From the NCBI GenBank assembly GCA_002633005.1, contig NMRA01000386.1, positions 211,373 to 260,057 of the forward strand: DNA of 48,685 bases, in the 5' to 3' direction. Origin of the DNA: Phoronis australis. Lineage: Eukaryota > Phoronida > Phoronidae. Both the position numbers and the translations under genes were made by a program. Under the pieces are notes generated by a model. It saw only the letters and a program-made list of their open reading frames with translations, was not told the DNA's origin and made no database searches. Positions 13,401 to 23,432 of the stretch are shown here, piece after piece; the first letter of the stretch is position 1, and each line of letters opens with the position of its first letter.

Positions 13401-16400
13401 TTTTAAACAGGTTCCAAGCATCTTCCTGTGTTCCTGAAAGTCACGGATGAGAGGAAGAGTCCCCCTCAACTGACGCAGCACGTTCAAGCTACTAAATCAG
13501 GGACACACAACAGGTCTCATTGACAGCACGTGTTAGTGAACATCTTTATCGCTTACACAGAATCGGTGACAACCATTCGTGCTACTGTAGGTCAACAGAT
13601 TAGCCAAAGTTGGAGGACTCCATTTCCTTGCTGTTACAGCATTTAAGCTGCTTGCCAATGAATCACCTTAAATGCAACATATGTCCCTCTCAGGTCTATG
13701 TAACCTAATCTGCCTGATTGATCAGTCCATATTTCTTTTATTAAATGGCTACTGATGCTTCTTTAATGCTTTGTTGTACTGACATTGTCTGCTTACTTCG
13801 TTGTCAGGCTTTATGATTTTTATGGTATCTGATTGGTCACATTGCTAGTTGCGTGACATCCTGGTGGCGTAAAAGAAAAGTGTTATTCCACAGGGAGGTG
13901 GGTCAAAATTATCAAACTATGTTCCAGACAATCAGAAGACAGAAGTATCAGTTGTCATGTAATGAAACAACATGAGTAACCCAAAATTTAATGTCGGGAC
14001 ATAAGGTTATGTGGCACCTTACTGACAAATATCTACAAACTTTGGAGTTAAACTTTCTAAAACACTACTTTAATTCATGAAAGTAGAGAGTCTGCATATA
14101 CTGACTTTATATATCAATCTGCCATTAATTGGGTCTCTTGACCATATTTTAAATAACATTCCGGAAAAGGGGAATACATTCATAACAAAACAGTGGAGTC
14201 GATAACATGACTAATTTTTTAATTTTTTTCCTTTGAATGAAAGTTAGGGCAGAATCTAGTCAAAATGGAATCTGTTACTGTGACGAAATCACCCGTTTTT
14301 AAGTTTGCCTCTGTATGTCAGGAGTTTGTCGGCATACTTTCATGAAATCTGACAAATAGTTGTGTTTTACAGATATGACGCCACCTTCTCAATTTGGATG
14401 GGTTTAACACATTATGCGCCATCTATTGACCATTTTTATGATTCCAAAACACTACTGCAGTCGTGGGTGCAGTAGCTCTTGTATACAGAAGGCAAGCATC
14501 GAAAATTTTTACACTATTTGAGCATTTATTGCAGTACTGCATTTGTCAAAGGTTATTATAAGTGTGAAGGAGGATGGATTGTTTTTCAAATGAGGTCCAT
14601 TCATTACACAACACACATCCCATGGAGTCCGCTCAGTGTTGTCATCGAAAGATTATTATTGATTACTGCAGTAGAATATTTGTGCAAGTCGGAATGTTGC
14701 GATGTTGCATTTTAAAGGTACATGTACCAAGAGATGTCAAAAGAAATTAGACAGACTTCAACAGAAGTCTCACAGACTGCCAAATTTGGATAAACTTCTT
14801 ACCGGAATAATTTGTCAGTTTAGGTAGTCAAACTTTTGTCGGAGTTGAATGTCGACATTGTGTCTACTTCCTTAATTTTTTGTTTGTGAATGGTCTTGCG
14901 CAATAAGTTGTTTTTGTTGAGATTTAGCTAGAATTGGATTGGATTCTATTTGAAAAGAAACGAATATTTTATTAGCCTAGTTGAATTACGACATTGTGCA
15001 GTTTAGTTTGAAAAATATTGTATGCTAGCCTTTGTACCTTTACACAGTATGTTTTATGTTGTATTGTAATTTGGTGGTATGTTGGAAAAATAAAAACTTA
15101 GACCTGTCCATGCAGATATTGTTAAAGCAAAGTCACATTCTTATTTTTAAATATCTTTAAAAACTATTCACAATTTTCGTTGTAACATACATCATGGCTA
15201 GAGACTCCGGTCCACCTGCACTGACATGGAGAACATATTTTCTGTGACCCCTCTGAGCTTTCCAAAAAGAATGGGCCCAACTCGAGGATTTCATTTTTGT
15301 CTATGAAAGTGTCTCATTAAAGGTATCAAAATTTTTATAAAATTGAAAATGTGAAACCCCATACTGTTTTAAGTACTAGTTAAATTTGGAATTGTGTAGC
15401 AGACGATTGCTAATGTGTTAGAGAAGTCTCAAGAACAGGATTTGCGTTTACAGTTTATTGTAATCTGCGAGAGAAAGCTTGCTTCACCGCTTAGTTTTTT
15501 TTTGTAAAATGAAAAGGCATTGATTCCAAGTTTGCTTATGAAAGGAAACAGTATTTTGTTCTGAATTAATTTAGCATACAACTTTGTACCAAGGCAAGGG
15601 CAACGGATGGTATCCTATGTCCGCCCTCTTAGACCACACTTTTTTCGCAGAGTTTGAACAACTAGGTGCCATACAAAAAGGCGTGGAGAACTTTTTACTA
15701 CACTGGCAAACAGTAAATAATAAGAATCGGTGATACAATGATAAAACGCGATGTAAACTCTATCCACTCAATGCCGCAATGTGGAGCAGAAATATGTGAT
15801 AAGCAGTCGATGCCCTGTCAACCACTGACATATCAGCCAATCAGAGACTGCTGTCAGCATTACATGCCCTGTCAACCACTGACATATCGGCCAATCAGAG
15901 ACTGCTGTCAGCATTAGTGTTTTTACAATAAAATGTGAGTCAGCTTTTGTTTGGAGCGCAACTCGGGCAAATGTGAGTTTTATTTGTAACTTAGAACCGG
16001 TTTAGTGCTGCATTATTTTTACTACAGTCATCTTTTAAACTTGGCGTTGGGTAAAAATTAATCGCAGATAATTTACAGGGACAGAAAAAAATTGTTCATA
16101 ATGTCTTGTAATCTTTCAGAGATCGAATGCTTACTTCACAATTACATAGGTTTTGTAAAGCGAAAATGAAATGGCCTGTTTAAACGTAGAATTCGGAAGA
16201 AAATAATTGTTAACGTGTTCAATAAAGTCTCAAGATAAGAAAAAGGTTGGGCTTACAAGATATTGTAACCAGCCAGAGAATGTTTGGTTCACCATGTGAC
16301 TTTGTAAAGCTAATATAGTCATTCCAAGTTTAAGCAAGGGCGTGGCTTGCATTTACATTTTATTGCAATCAATAAGAGAAGGCTTGGTTCACATCGCGAA

Positions 16401-19400
16401 TTTTTTATAGAAGAAATTGAATTATTCCAAGTTTAAGCAACCAGTTTGGCTTGCTTGAACTTGGAATTAGGTAGGAAAAACTGCGAATGCGCTCAGAAGT
16501 GCTTTAAAGGTAATAGAAAAAAGTATTTAAAATGTATTGCAACCAATTAGAGAATGTTTGGTTCACCACGTGAGTTTTTGTAAAGCAGAAGTTGAATTAT
16601 TCCAAGTTTAAGCGAGCCACGCCCCTTTCTTAAACTTGGAGTTGGTAGAAAAAAACTGCGAATGTGCTCAGAAGACTCCCAAACTTAATAGAAAATGCAT
16701 TTAAAACCAGTTACCGAATGTTTGGTTCACCATGCCATCTTTTGTAAAGCAGAAATTGAATTATTCCAAGTTAAAGCAAGGGCGTATCTTGCTTAAACCC
16801 GGAATTTACGGGGTAGAAAAAATCGGCCAGAAGTCTTCCAAAATTAATAGAAAATGCATAAAGTGTATTGCAACCAGTTAGTAAATGTTTAATTAATGTC
16901 ACCTTTTGATCAAACATCAACCAGGCACTAATTTCAAACATCAAGCTTTATTTTTATATTGGAATAGGCAGCAACACAGAAATAATGCGACTCAAATGGC
17001 CACCGTAGCCGTAGGGCTATGACCTTGAATGCCAGGTGCATTACTGAGAGAACATGTAATCACAATACAGTCCTTAAGTGATTTTTTATTCCAGTCGCTC
17101 GGTACCAAAGATTTTATAGTATCTTTGTCGGTACTAACCAGTATTCATGACCAGACCACGGGAGCTTTATCTCGATTTTTATTAATCTTTTCTCTCCGTA
17201 GTCTACCGGTTCAGTAACGATTTCAGTCCAAAGCACCTTGTTCAGGGATTGTGTGCAAGGCAGCCGCTTAATTCCAAGTTCACGCAGATGAAGTTCACGT
17301 ACGGGCCGGGTTTGGCAGTTTGCTTAATCTCAAGATCACTTGCGTGATCTTGGAATTCCAAGTTCACGCAACACACACTTCCGCTTATTCTTGAGATTAA
17401 GCAGGAATCCAAGTTCACGTACAATAGCACGAAGCACACCACTATGATCCAGACAGCCGTTGCACAACTCAAAGTGGCACCGTTGGCCTCTGGAGAAAAC
17501 ATGACAATGATTGTTCTCAAGCTTATGCTTACTCATATATTGAAAGAGCGCGATTTCCGGATTTGGAATTAGGTTTAACACAGAGGATTGGTATTGCAAG
17601 TCATTTCATCCGCCGAGCTCGTCCTGAGGCAGTAACAAACTGAAAGTCGCGTGACTTGGCCAACAGATGGCGTGCTGAAAGTTCTTCCCAAGACCAGCCA
17701 TTGCTTCCAGTCGGAGCAAAGTTTTTAACTTAATACCAGGTTGGAGTTCGCTAAGTAGCTTGCCTCGCCGCGAGAATAGTGTAGCCAAAATCACGTGCTC
17801 TCATTTGTAATATACGGCAATATCTCACGTACTATCACGACGTTTTGCTTCTCTAGTAAGGCCCCAGCGTTACTAACCTCACCTAGTTTTGTTACAGTAA
17901 CATCGTGTCAGAAGGTGGTTTTGTAACACCTTATGATATTAAATGTTTACTTACATGTACTGATTTGCTCCGTAGTCGTGGCCAACGGCAATACTGTATA
18001 TTCGCTTGCCCTGGGCATTCTTTCTACTGTCACCCTTTGACCCATAACAAGTTATTCTTTCGCTTTTCGTGTTTTGAGTTGAGCCCGTCGAGCTGAAATT
18101 TGAGCGATCCACCGCGACAGCCGCCATGGCGATTGCGATTACTGCTACAATCCCAACAGTTATCACAAATACGATGAGTCCTCTTGAAGCTAAAAGGAAT
18201 ATCGTGCCATGACGTAAATTGCAGTTACAAACTGGTTATAACAAGCTCCTGGATAAAAATTGGTAAAAGTTGTAAGAAGTTTCGATGATATTAAAATTTC
18301 AGATATCAGGGTTTATGCCACCATAGATATTAGTAAAAAGATTCGCGACTCCGTGAAGTCTCGCGGCCTAACGCAAAAGTACGTGAGCAGGATTCAAAAC
18401 TTCCGGTCTCATGGCTAAGCGTAGTAACGAAGGTGAACTTTGGTTTTTTATTTCACGCACGTCAAGCAAATTTTTGAGTTTGAAATTAATTTGTTGTGTT
18501 TAATGCAAACTAAATCGCGTATGCGAGCCATTCAAGTCGGATTATTGCTACAAAACGTGTCGGAATTATCTTGACAAGTTGTTGTTGATAGGCCCGCTTG
18601 CTGGCACAGTTCAACACACGAATCGAGGCGTTTTATATTTTGCATTAAAATAATTGTTTATTCAAGGCGGCAGTGCATCAAAACCGTTTAGAATATTAGT
18701 GTGCTCTTTTTGGATGGTCACTAACACAACGCCTCTCAATTCTTAAATTATTTGATGCCGCTCATGGGATGTATGACATAACAGTTGGCTGAAAACAGTA
18801 ATTGCACAGATATCGGTCCTCAATAGCTCAGTGGTGAGAGCACTAGACCCGCAATCTAAAGACATGTGGTCCGATTCCCAGTTGGGGTTCCTGATTTTTC
18901 TGTGTTTATTTGAGATGCGTAACTTAAGATTGTGAAAACATTGATCTAACTTGGGGAAAAAAGAATAATTCATATAACCTCAAAGATTTTTGAATAAATG
19001 ACGAAATACTCTGAAAAACTAGGTTTCTGGTTTTTGCTATTTTTGAATTCATTTGTTACACCAATTTCATTTTTAGAATTGTTTTGAAATATTTTGGAAC
19101 AAAAGAAATATTTTCACCGAACCATGGTAATTTTTTAAGTGTTTTGTCGTTTGAAAGTGGTTTGGTGACGATGTCATGTTGTTAACCTACTTTTAAAGGA
19201 CTCTCTATCTTGTTTTAGCAATACAGTAAGCTATGGATTCCCAAATATAGTTGTCTAAACTTGATATTTTTGTGGCCTGAAATTTTTGGGTGCTATTTGC
19301 TGAAAAAAGGGCTATTTTTGAGGATGTAATACTTAAATAACTCGAGAGCCACATAAACAATTTTAAAAAATATATATAAATGGCATGTCTAAAGCTACCA

Positions 19401-22400
19401 TTTTAGACTATTGAAGTGTTTCTGATGAAATTTGTATTTTGCTTTGCTCTGACAGCTACTTTTTGTAAAACATAGTACGCAAAGGGTGTTTTTGTATTCC
19501 TTCTCAGAAATGTATGCAACACTGACTTTATGTAATGTTGTTATGTTTTTTCCTGTTTATCATTGTAAAAATCAATTCCATTGTATATTTGTGTTGTCAT
19601 TTTTCACTTAACAATTGTAAAGTAAGGCAGGGGAATCTCAGACCCCTGTTATTTACTCATTGGAACTGGGAAAATAAAGAACTGAAAAATGTCTAATTTG
19701 TGTGTGCTGTGCTATCTGATAACCACTAAAAATAAGGCTGACAGAACACCTTTCATAACCTGAGTCTTTCCGTCTCATGTTCTCTATTTCAAATTTTGTG
19801 GTATTTTGTTTCAGTTGGTGGTTTCATTTCATGTTATAACTCTTTTCTTCTGCAGGCAAAATATAACACTTAAAATTGAATTCCCTTCACTAAGTATAAA
19901 GTACAAAAACTTAATTTATAAAAAATATACTATACAAGTTTCCTTTCCAACGTTGAATATCTGTTGGCGTCACAAAACCCTAAAGAAAATTACAGTGCCA
20001 ACTGGTCCTTCAAAATTTTGACTTCTTCAATTCACTGGTTATCTCCACAACTCAATAGTGGAACTGATTCTGGTGTAGAAATTAAACATTCACGCTCAAT
20101 GCAATACTGGAAATTAGCTCAGTTTTTTGTTAAAAAGCCATAGAAGAGTCCTGGAGGAATGAGTTCACTTTCACAAAATCACATTCCAGATGCAACTCTT
20201 CGTTCCATATTACTTTATAGATATTCTATGTATTTGTGACATTTAGAGGATGTTCAGACACTGAAAGAGAGAAATAGACATTAGGTCTTAATGAGCATGC
20301 CCACCTTCATAATCATAAGTATCACTCGTCAAGAAACTGTAGAGAATACATCAACTCAGTTGACATGGAGAGCATGATGTGCTGCTATTGAAAATATTGA
20401 GAGTCCCTTTTGATTACATTCTCAAAGCCCGTTTTGAATGAGCAGCAAACAGGGTCATGCTGCACTTGTTTACGCGACATTCTTGTTACCCCCTCCATTT
20501 GTCAGTCTTTGCAGTATTTCACACCTGCTGTGTACCATTGCATTTTTGACTAGCTTTTGCTCTATGGTGGTATTACTGTGTCATTTTATTTCCACTTGAT
20601 GAAACAAGTATTTTCAAAATATCGTTTGTCGTCTCTTGGTCAGTTTCTTTACCAATGTTCTGACGATACGAACGGAATGGAATAAAGATTGTGACAGCAA
20701 AAAGTGTCATGTATTGAACCATTTTTGCATAGTCGTAGCTATGTTTAGAAGTTGCCTTACAATGTACTTTTGGTGTATGATAGTAGTGACAGCAATTTTT
20801 TGACACACAACTTTTTGACACTCAAGTCTTGCAAACGACATGTCAATGCCAGTTAGCCTTTGGCCCTTCCCCCTGCCCCTGGAACAAAGCTGTGTGAATT
20901 ACAAATATTTATTGTGTAACATTGTTACAATTTCATTTTTGTTGGTTAATACTTGTGCTTATGATCATGAGCTGATTCGTACGGTAATCTATTTAAACAA
21001 ACATCAATACTAATTGCAACAAAAATCAGCTGATGCGACTGTGTAAGTGTAAACACGGGAAAATCAGCCGAAGACGTTTCTGGCGTTAATAACTCATATT
21101 TGTCATAACATGTCTGAATTATCTTGTGAATGTTTTAAATGACATGACAGAGAACAGTATACGAATTTTATTTTTACAAGTCTTAAAAACTACAAAAAAT
21201 CAAGCAATTCGACTCATTACTTTACCAAATCTTGAAACGAGGGAACGACCGCTCCGTAAAACCGGAAGTTTTCTATCCTGCGTGTGCAGCGCCCTCTAAT
21301 CGTTAGTGCTTATGTCCTGTGGTCCGCGACATGCGCAACGCGCTCTAACGGGAGTTGGCAGTCCCTATCTATAGTCTATGATGCCACAAATAGGCCAATT
21401 TTAATTTATTTGTTGTTTGTACGAATTAACATCGTTACGATGTAAAATATAGGAAGGTATAAAGAGAAACATTTCCTCGAGTTTTGACACAGTTACAATT
21501 TACCACTTTTTCAATTAATTGACATGTTTTGTATTTCGCTACTACTTATTTGCAAAAATATGGGATCGTCAAATTAGTTTTACCGTTACAACTTCTTAAA
21601 CGAACGCTACAAGGGTAAATTAAAATTTTACGTTTGATTTAAGTCACACATGCTCATACTGGTTTTAGTAACAGGTTTTATTTTGCTGTTTTATTTGTTT
21701 ACTAACATATAGCACTTGATTGACACGGCCTATGATTTCAGGTCAGTTTTGGGTAATTAGTGGGCAAAGAAATACTAGAGAATATTCTAGTAGATTCCAA
21801 CATATTAGCGATCGAAATACAACGTAGATTCCGGAATGTTCTTAAATGTGTTTGAATTATGAAGAGCCCCAGGACATTGTAAGAGACTAAACAAACCCAG
21901 GCACCGGTTAGTGAGAGTAAATTGAGTTGAGCTGATTCAGTTAAAAAGTCACAGTTAAAGTTACAGTTGAGATGCGGTAACAGAATCAGCAGTTACAGCG
22001 TTAGTCAATAGGGAGCTAGCTATAGACAGCAGTTATTGAATCAACGAGTGTAACAGTCGCTGGAGGTGTCACTGAAGTTCATCACAAGTCAAGGCTTCGC
22101 TACACTGACTGGAGCATTGAACAGACTTTAGGTTGGACGTTTTACTTGAGGTAGACTTGCCAACATACGGTCGAGATTAATAAAGTGATTAACAACGAGA
22201 CAGTCTTCAATTTATTACCGCACTGAAAGCAATTAGCACCGGTCATTGACGACCTGCGCCCACTCATTCACGAGGGAAAACGGGACGTGACACACATGAT
22301 GAGATTACTTATAGTTTGGAATGACGTCATTGCGAAATTTGATGTCGCGAGCTATTATCGAACGCCAAAATAGCAGTACCTCAACGCAAAGTCAGCATCT

Positions 22401-23013
22401 TTCAAATTAACATTCTGTTATTTAAAATAAAGAATGATATTCAAATGTTTTACAAGTTAGTTGATGTCGTAAAACAACAACCCTTTTGCGGCATTTTAGC
22501 AAACTCTGTCGAACCCTAAAGCGATCCAGTAACTGAACATGTAACATGTTACAAAAGTCGACTTTCTATGAGAAGTATTACGAAATAGTTCAGAAGTATT
22601 TTTGAGATGTGACGTACCTAGTAACTTACCAAACCATTTCAGAAGCATGAAGCTGAATGTGTCTCAACAGATTCACGGAAGTCGTAATTATCAGATTCAG
22701 TTTTCTCGAGCAAGCTTATCCACAGCCTATTGAACTTCATGGATAGGGAGAAAATACATTGCAATGTGGATGGCTCCGATTAATCAAAGCAGAATAAAAA
22801 CAATCACTAAAAATAGACAACGTGCACCAACATTTACAACCAACGGGAAGCGTGAGTGACAAATATTCCAAAATTTTCACACCAGAAATATCGGTGTCTT
22901 GTACAAATTACATTTCAAAATGAAGTTTAAAAGGTCCGTCTTCAAAACTCACATTGTATCTGTGTGAACGTTGTTACCGGTGTAGAAGTTCCATCTTCGT
23001 TCATTCGCTGCAT
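4407..23013 (-). CDS. Membrane-anchored family 3 substrate-binding-protein-like gene, 7 coding exons, 329 aa
   Basis: Spliced CDS (minus): 23013-22953, 18189-17955, 11868-11819, 10875-10612, 7645-7518, 6025-5806, 4438-4407; 990 nt, in frame throughout. Residues 1-24 are a short polar tail, 25-47 one hydrophobic helix (LIVFVITVGIVAVIAIAMAA begins it), then a Ser/Thr-rich linker with an NFS sequon at N51. Residues about 82-329 match the bacterial amino-acid-binding fold: a first strand and DSNG-YLAG-LTKDLI helix, the lobe-1 motif TVPR (R166, at the place of the ligand-carboxylate Arg shared with glutamate receptors), a KKIGFLDGW hinge crossing, the lobe-2 IDAG strand and a C-terminal amphipathic helix ending in Cys310 and Cys327. 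No permease or ATPase domain is present. With one N-terminal helix the binding domain should lie outside the cell. Role as an amino-acid sensor or scavenger is inference. The N-terminus could be longer if an upstream coding exon exists. Confidence 0.9.
4439..5805 (-). other. Intron 6 of the substrate-binding-like gene
   Basis: 1367-nt intron. It holds two overlapping minus-strand open frames (5111-5341 and 5268-5525) with no recognisable domain and no good flanking splice sites. I treat them as chance. Confidence 0.5.
5806..6025 (-). CDS. Substrate-binding-like gene, coding exon 6 (lobe 2 and C-terminal helix)
   Basis: Acceptor ttttattccag; donor AAAG|GTCAGT. It encodes IDAGMAGIGD at its start and the helix LFNVGLSKLMSSGRFRKIC near its end, the classical end helix of bacterial amino-acid-binding proteins (residues 247-319). 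If the donor were ignored the frame would run 28 more codons to a stop at 5720; the spliced version ends in a better-looking Cys tail. Confidence 0.9.
6954..7454. mobile_element. 501-bp palindromic (fold-back) MITE
   Basis: Ends are CAGTGACCAC and GTGGTCACTG. The first ~80 bp (with TCTCTAGCTG, AGCTCCTACAGGAGCTTCATACG and AAGCTTTTCGG) is repeated inverted at the right end. Inner blocks (TTAATTCTTTCC, AAACTTTTTCTT, AAATCGG-AACTGGCT, ACACTGCG) also pair, with extra sequence in the right arm; the centre is near 7150-7180. It lies 64 bp past the donor of exon 5. No clear target-site duplication was seen. Confidence 0.8.
7518..7645 (-). CDS. Substrate-binding-like gene, coding exon 5 (hinge and lobe 2 start)
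   Basis: Acceptor tcttactctag. It encodes FLDGWAYNEKC and on to AIVNRS (residues 205-246), covering the cross-over from lobe 1 to lobe 2. The donor TCG|GTTAGA is weak, but it is the only join that continues in frame into IDAG of the next exon. An NRS sequon spans the junction. Confidence 0.87.
7950..9960 (+). mobile_element. Decayed non-LTR retrotransposon with RNase H domain
   Basis: Plus-strand pieces follow LINE order. The region before the polymerase is at about 8090-8450 (WNEEV, then FHRAIDKSI and a DEEQDRAF stretch). The post-polymerase segment is at 8631-9101 (SLVDYAVSMIRVSQLSRL, then ALRHLVGVPSIADRR), an RNase H strand MATDGSF at about 9280, TDSMSVVTGV at 9470, and HAGVVENEQADHLASEAA at 9570-9630 (the H-x-G-x-x-x-N-E-x-A-D-x-L-A block). 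Stops and frameshifts are frequent and the polymerase core itself appears deleted. Different region from the 1-1410 relic. Confidence 0.75.
9961..10611 (-). other. Distal part of intron 4 of the substrate-binding-like gene
   Basis: Overlapping open frames on both strands at 10031-10395 have no domain support. No further exon is needed, because exon 4 joins exon 5 in frame. Confidence 0.4.
10612..10875 (-). CDS. Substrate-binding-like gene, coding exon 4 (lobe 1 core)
   Basis: Acceptor tgttttcag; donor TTG|GTAAGC. It encodes residues 117-203. The stretch ADYVVTVPRIHIFKFS fits the lobe-1 signature (T-x-x-R ... F-S), with Arg166 as expected ligand-binding residue. Cys117, 124, 134 and 157 suggest disulfides. 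A GTAAGG at 10666 inside the exon is an alternative donor, but reading through gives the expected FYVRKD...KKIG segment and the correct phase. Confidence 0.9.
11819..11868 (-). CDS. Substrate-binding-like gene, coding exon 3 (50 nt)
   Basis: Tiny exon between acceptor ttattttag and donor GTAGGT. It encodes DSNGYLAGLTKDLIFE, the loop and first helix of a family 3 binding protein (compare the bacterial pattern D-x-N-G-x-L-x-G-x-x-x-D-L). It joins in frame on both sides and makes Val116 with the next exon. Confidence 0.88.
12778..13084. mobile_element. Degenerate short MITE with GTAGCGGAT / ATCCGCCAC ends
   Basis: G/C-rich stretch with GTAGCGGATGGGG near 12880 and GATCCGCCACTG at its right end. 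It resembles the elements at 30838, 32098 and 48318, which share the GGCGGAT-like terminal motif. Internal homology is weak. Confidence 0.35.
13411..13523 (+). CDS. Doubtful plus-strand terminal exon candidate
   Basis: Follows an acceptor-like tattttaaacag. One frame is open for 36 codons (SKHLPVFLKVTDERK at the start) and ends with TGA. No partner exon upstream or domain was found. An AATAAA lies on the plus strand near 15091. Could be an exon of a non-coding transcript or chance. Confidence 0.15.
14060..14500 (-). repeat. Dispersed repeat family A, copy 2
   Basis: Shares with copy 1, in the same orientation, ATTAATTGGGTC, TTCATA-CAAAACA, GACG-CACCTT, TTTGGATGGGTT and TGCGCCATCTA in the same order. 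Lies in intron 2 of the substrate-binding-like gene. Confidence 0.6.
15400..16910. repeat. Degenerate tandem repeats, units about 100-170 bp
   Basis: About six imperfect units share ATTGCAACCAGTTAGAGAATG, TTTGGTTCACCA, TTTTGTAAAGCAGAAATTGA, ATTCCAAGTTTAAGC and AACTGCGAATGTGCTCAGAAG. Units start near 15455, 16262, 16363, 16534, 16702 and 16866. The first is separated from the rest. In intron 2 of the substrate-binding-like gene. Confidence 0.75.
15810..15917 (+). repeat. Perfect-like 54-bp tandem duplication
   Basis: Two adjacent copies (15810-15863, 15864-15917) of a unit starting ATGCCCTGTCAACCACTGAC differ at one clear position in the body (TATCAG versus TATCGG) and at the last base. A CCAATCAG motif is present in each. 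Confidence 0.9.
17265..17425. repeat. Compound direct and inverted repeats
   Basis: TGCTTAATCTCAAGA (17321-17335) is the exact reverse complement of 17389-17403, giving a 15-bp stem. AGATCAC-TTGC-GTGATCT sits inside. The block CCAAGTTCACG occurs three times (near 17275, 17358, 17410). Confidence 0.75.
17775..17877 (-). mobile_element. Degenerate copy of MITE family B
   Basis: Resembles 28911-29049 in the same orientation: TCACGTG-TCTCATTTG, ACGGCAATATCTCACGTA, TTTTGCTTCTCTAGTAAGG, CCAGCGTTACT. The outer ends are lost. Confidence 0.6.
17955..18189 (-). CDS. Substrate-binding-like gene, coding exon 2 (transmembrane helix, linker, first strand)
   Basis: Acceptor ttccttttag, donor AT|GTAAGT. 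It encodes the membrane helix (residues 25-47), a linker with Asn51-Phe-Ser and Cys68, and the opening beta strand KRIYSIAVGHDYGANQY of the binding domain. The final AT joins the T of the next exon to make Ile99. Confidence 0.88.
18815..18894 (+). repeat. tRNA-like SINE head / tRNA pseudogene
   Basis: A-box TAGCTCAGTGG, anticodon-arm CTAGA-CCCGCAA-TCTAA (anticodon position CGC, but U33 is C) and B-box GGTCCGATTCC (one change from consensus) are in correct order. The acceptor stem does not close and T-stem pairing is poor, so a functional tRNA is unlikely. Confidence 0.55.
21860..22294 (+). mobile_element. Possible solo LTR remnant
   Basis: A stretch with AATAAAGTGATTAAC near 22180, ending ...GGGACGTGACACA, looks like the R-U5 end of a Gypsy-type LTR. 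The left end and target duplication could not be fixed. Confidence 0.22.
22953..23013 (-). CDS. Substrate-binding-like gene, coding exon 1 (start codon, cytosolic tail)
   Basis: The exon opens at 23023 after a good acceptor (tttgctgttgcag), so the ATG at 23013 is preceded by spliced 5' UTR. It encodes MQRMNEDGTSTPVTTFTQIQ plus one base and ends at a GTGAGT donor. A second Met at codon 4 could also start. The frame is fixed by the phase-1 join to the transmembrane exon. Confidence 0.75.
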
Positions 23014-23176
23014 TATGGTTTGTCTGCAACAGCAAAATGAGATTTAGGAATACAGTATACACACCCTCTACTGCGCAGCGCCCTCATGGGGTCACAATGG
23101 CGCTGCATATGTCAACGCCATGACGCCACAAGTATGTGAATAATTATTACGTCTGCACGGTTAGCAGAAGGTCTTG

Positions 23177-23187
23177 GGTTCGAGTCC
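23177..23187 (+). repeat. Pol III B-box of a SINE fragment
   Basis: GGTTCGAGTCC fits the tRNA B-box exactly, with CCCGGTCGGAGCA after it like a tRNA 3' end. No matching 5' half. About 45 bp on, TGGCCAACAGAGGGCGTGC recurs almost identically at 17659, suggesting a shared repeat body. Confidence 0.45.
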
Positions 23188-23432
23188 CGGTCGGAGCAGA
23201 AATCTTTCGGGACTTATGTTCATTAGGTCAGGTGATTTGGCCAACAGAGGGCGTGCAGAGATGACTTAAATGCTTGCAACATATTGAGATTGACATATTC
23301 ACATCTGAATATTGTTTGTAAATAGAGTCCCATTCGACTTTGCCAGGCAACTGACGAAAGAGCAATGCCAATAATAATGATTTGCGATAGCAAAAGGTAT
23401 AGATTAATTCAATGACTTGCCTTTACTTTGTA

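Noticed and set aside
15400-16910. CRISPR array
   Set aside because: Repeat units are long, degenerate and contiguous, in animal DNA; no spacers or cas genes.
18815-18894. Functional tRNA-Ala
   Set aside because: C at position 33, no closed acceptor stem and poor T-stem pairing.
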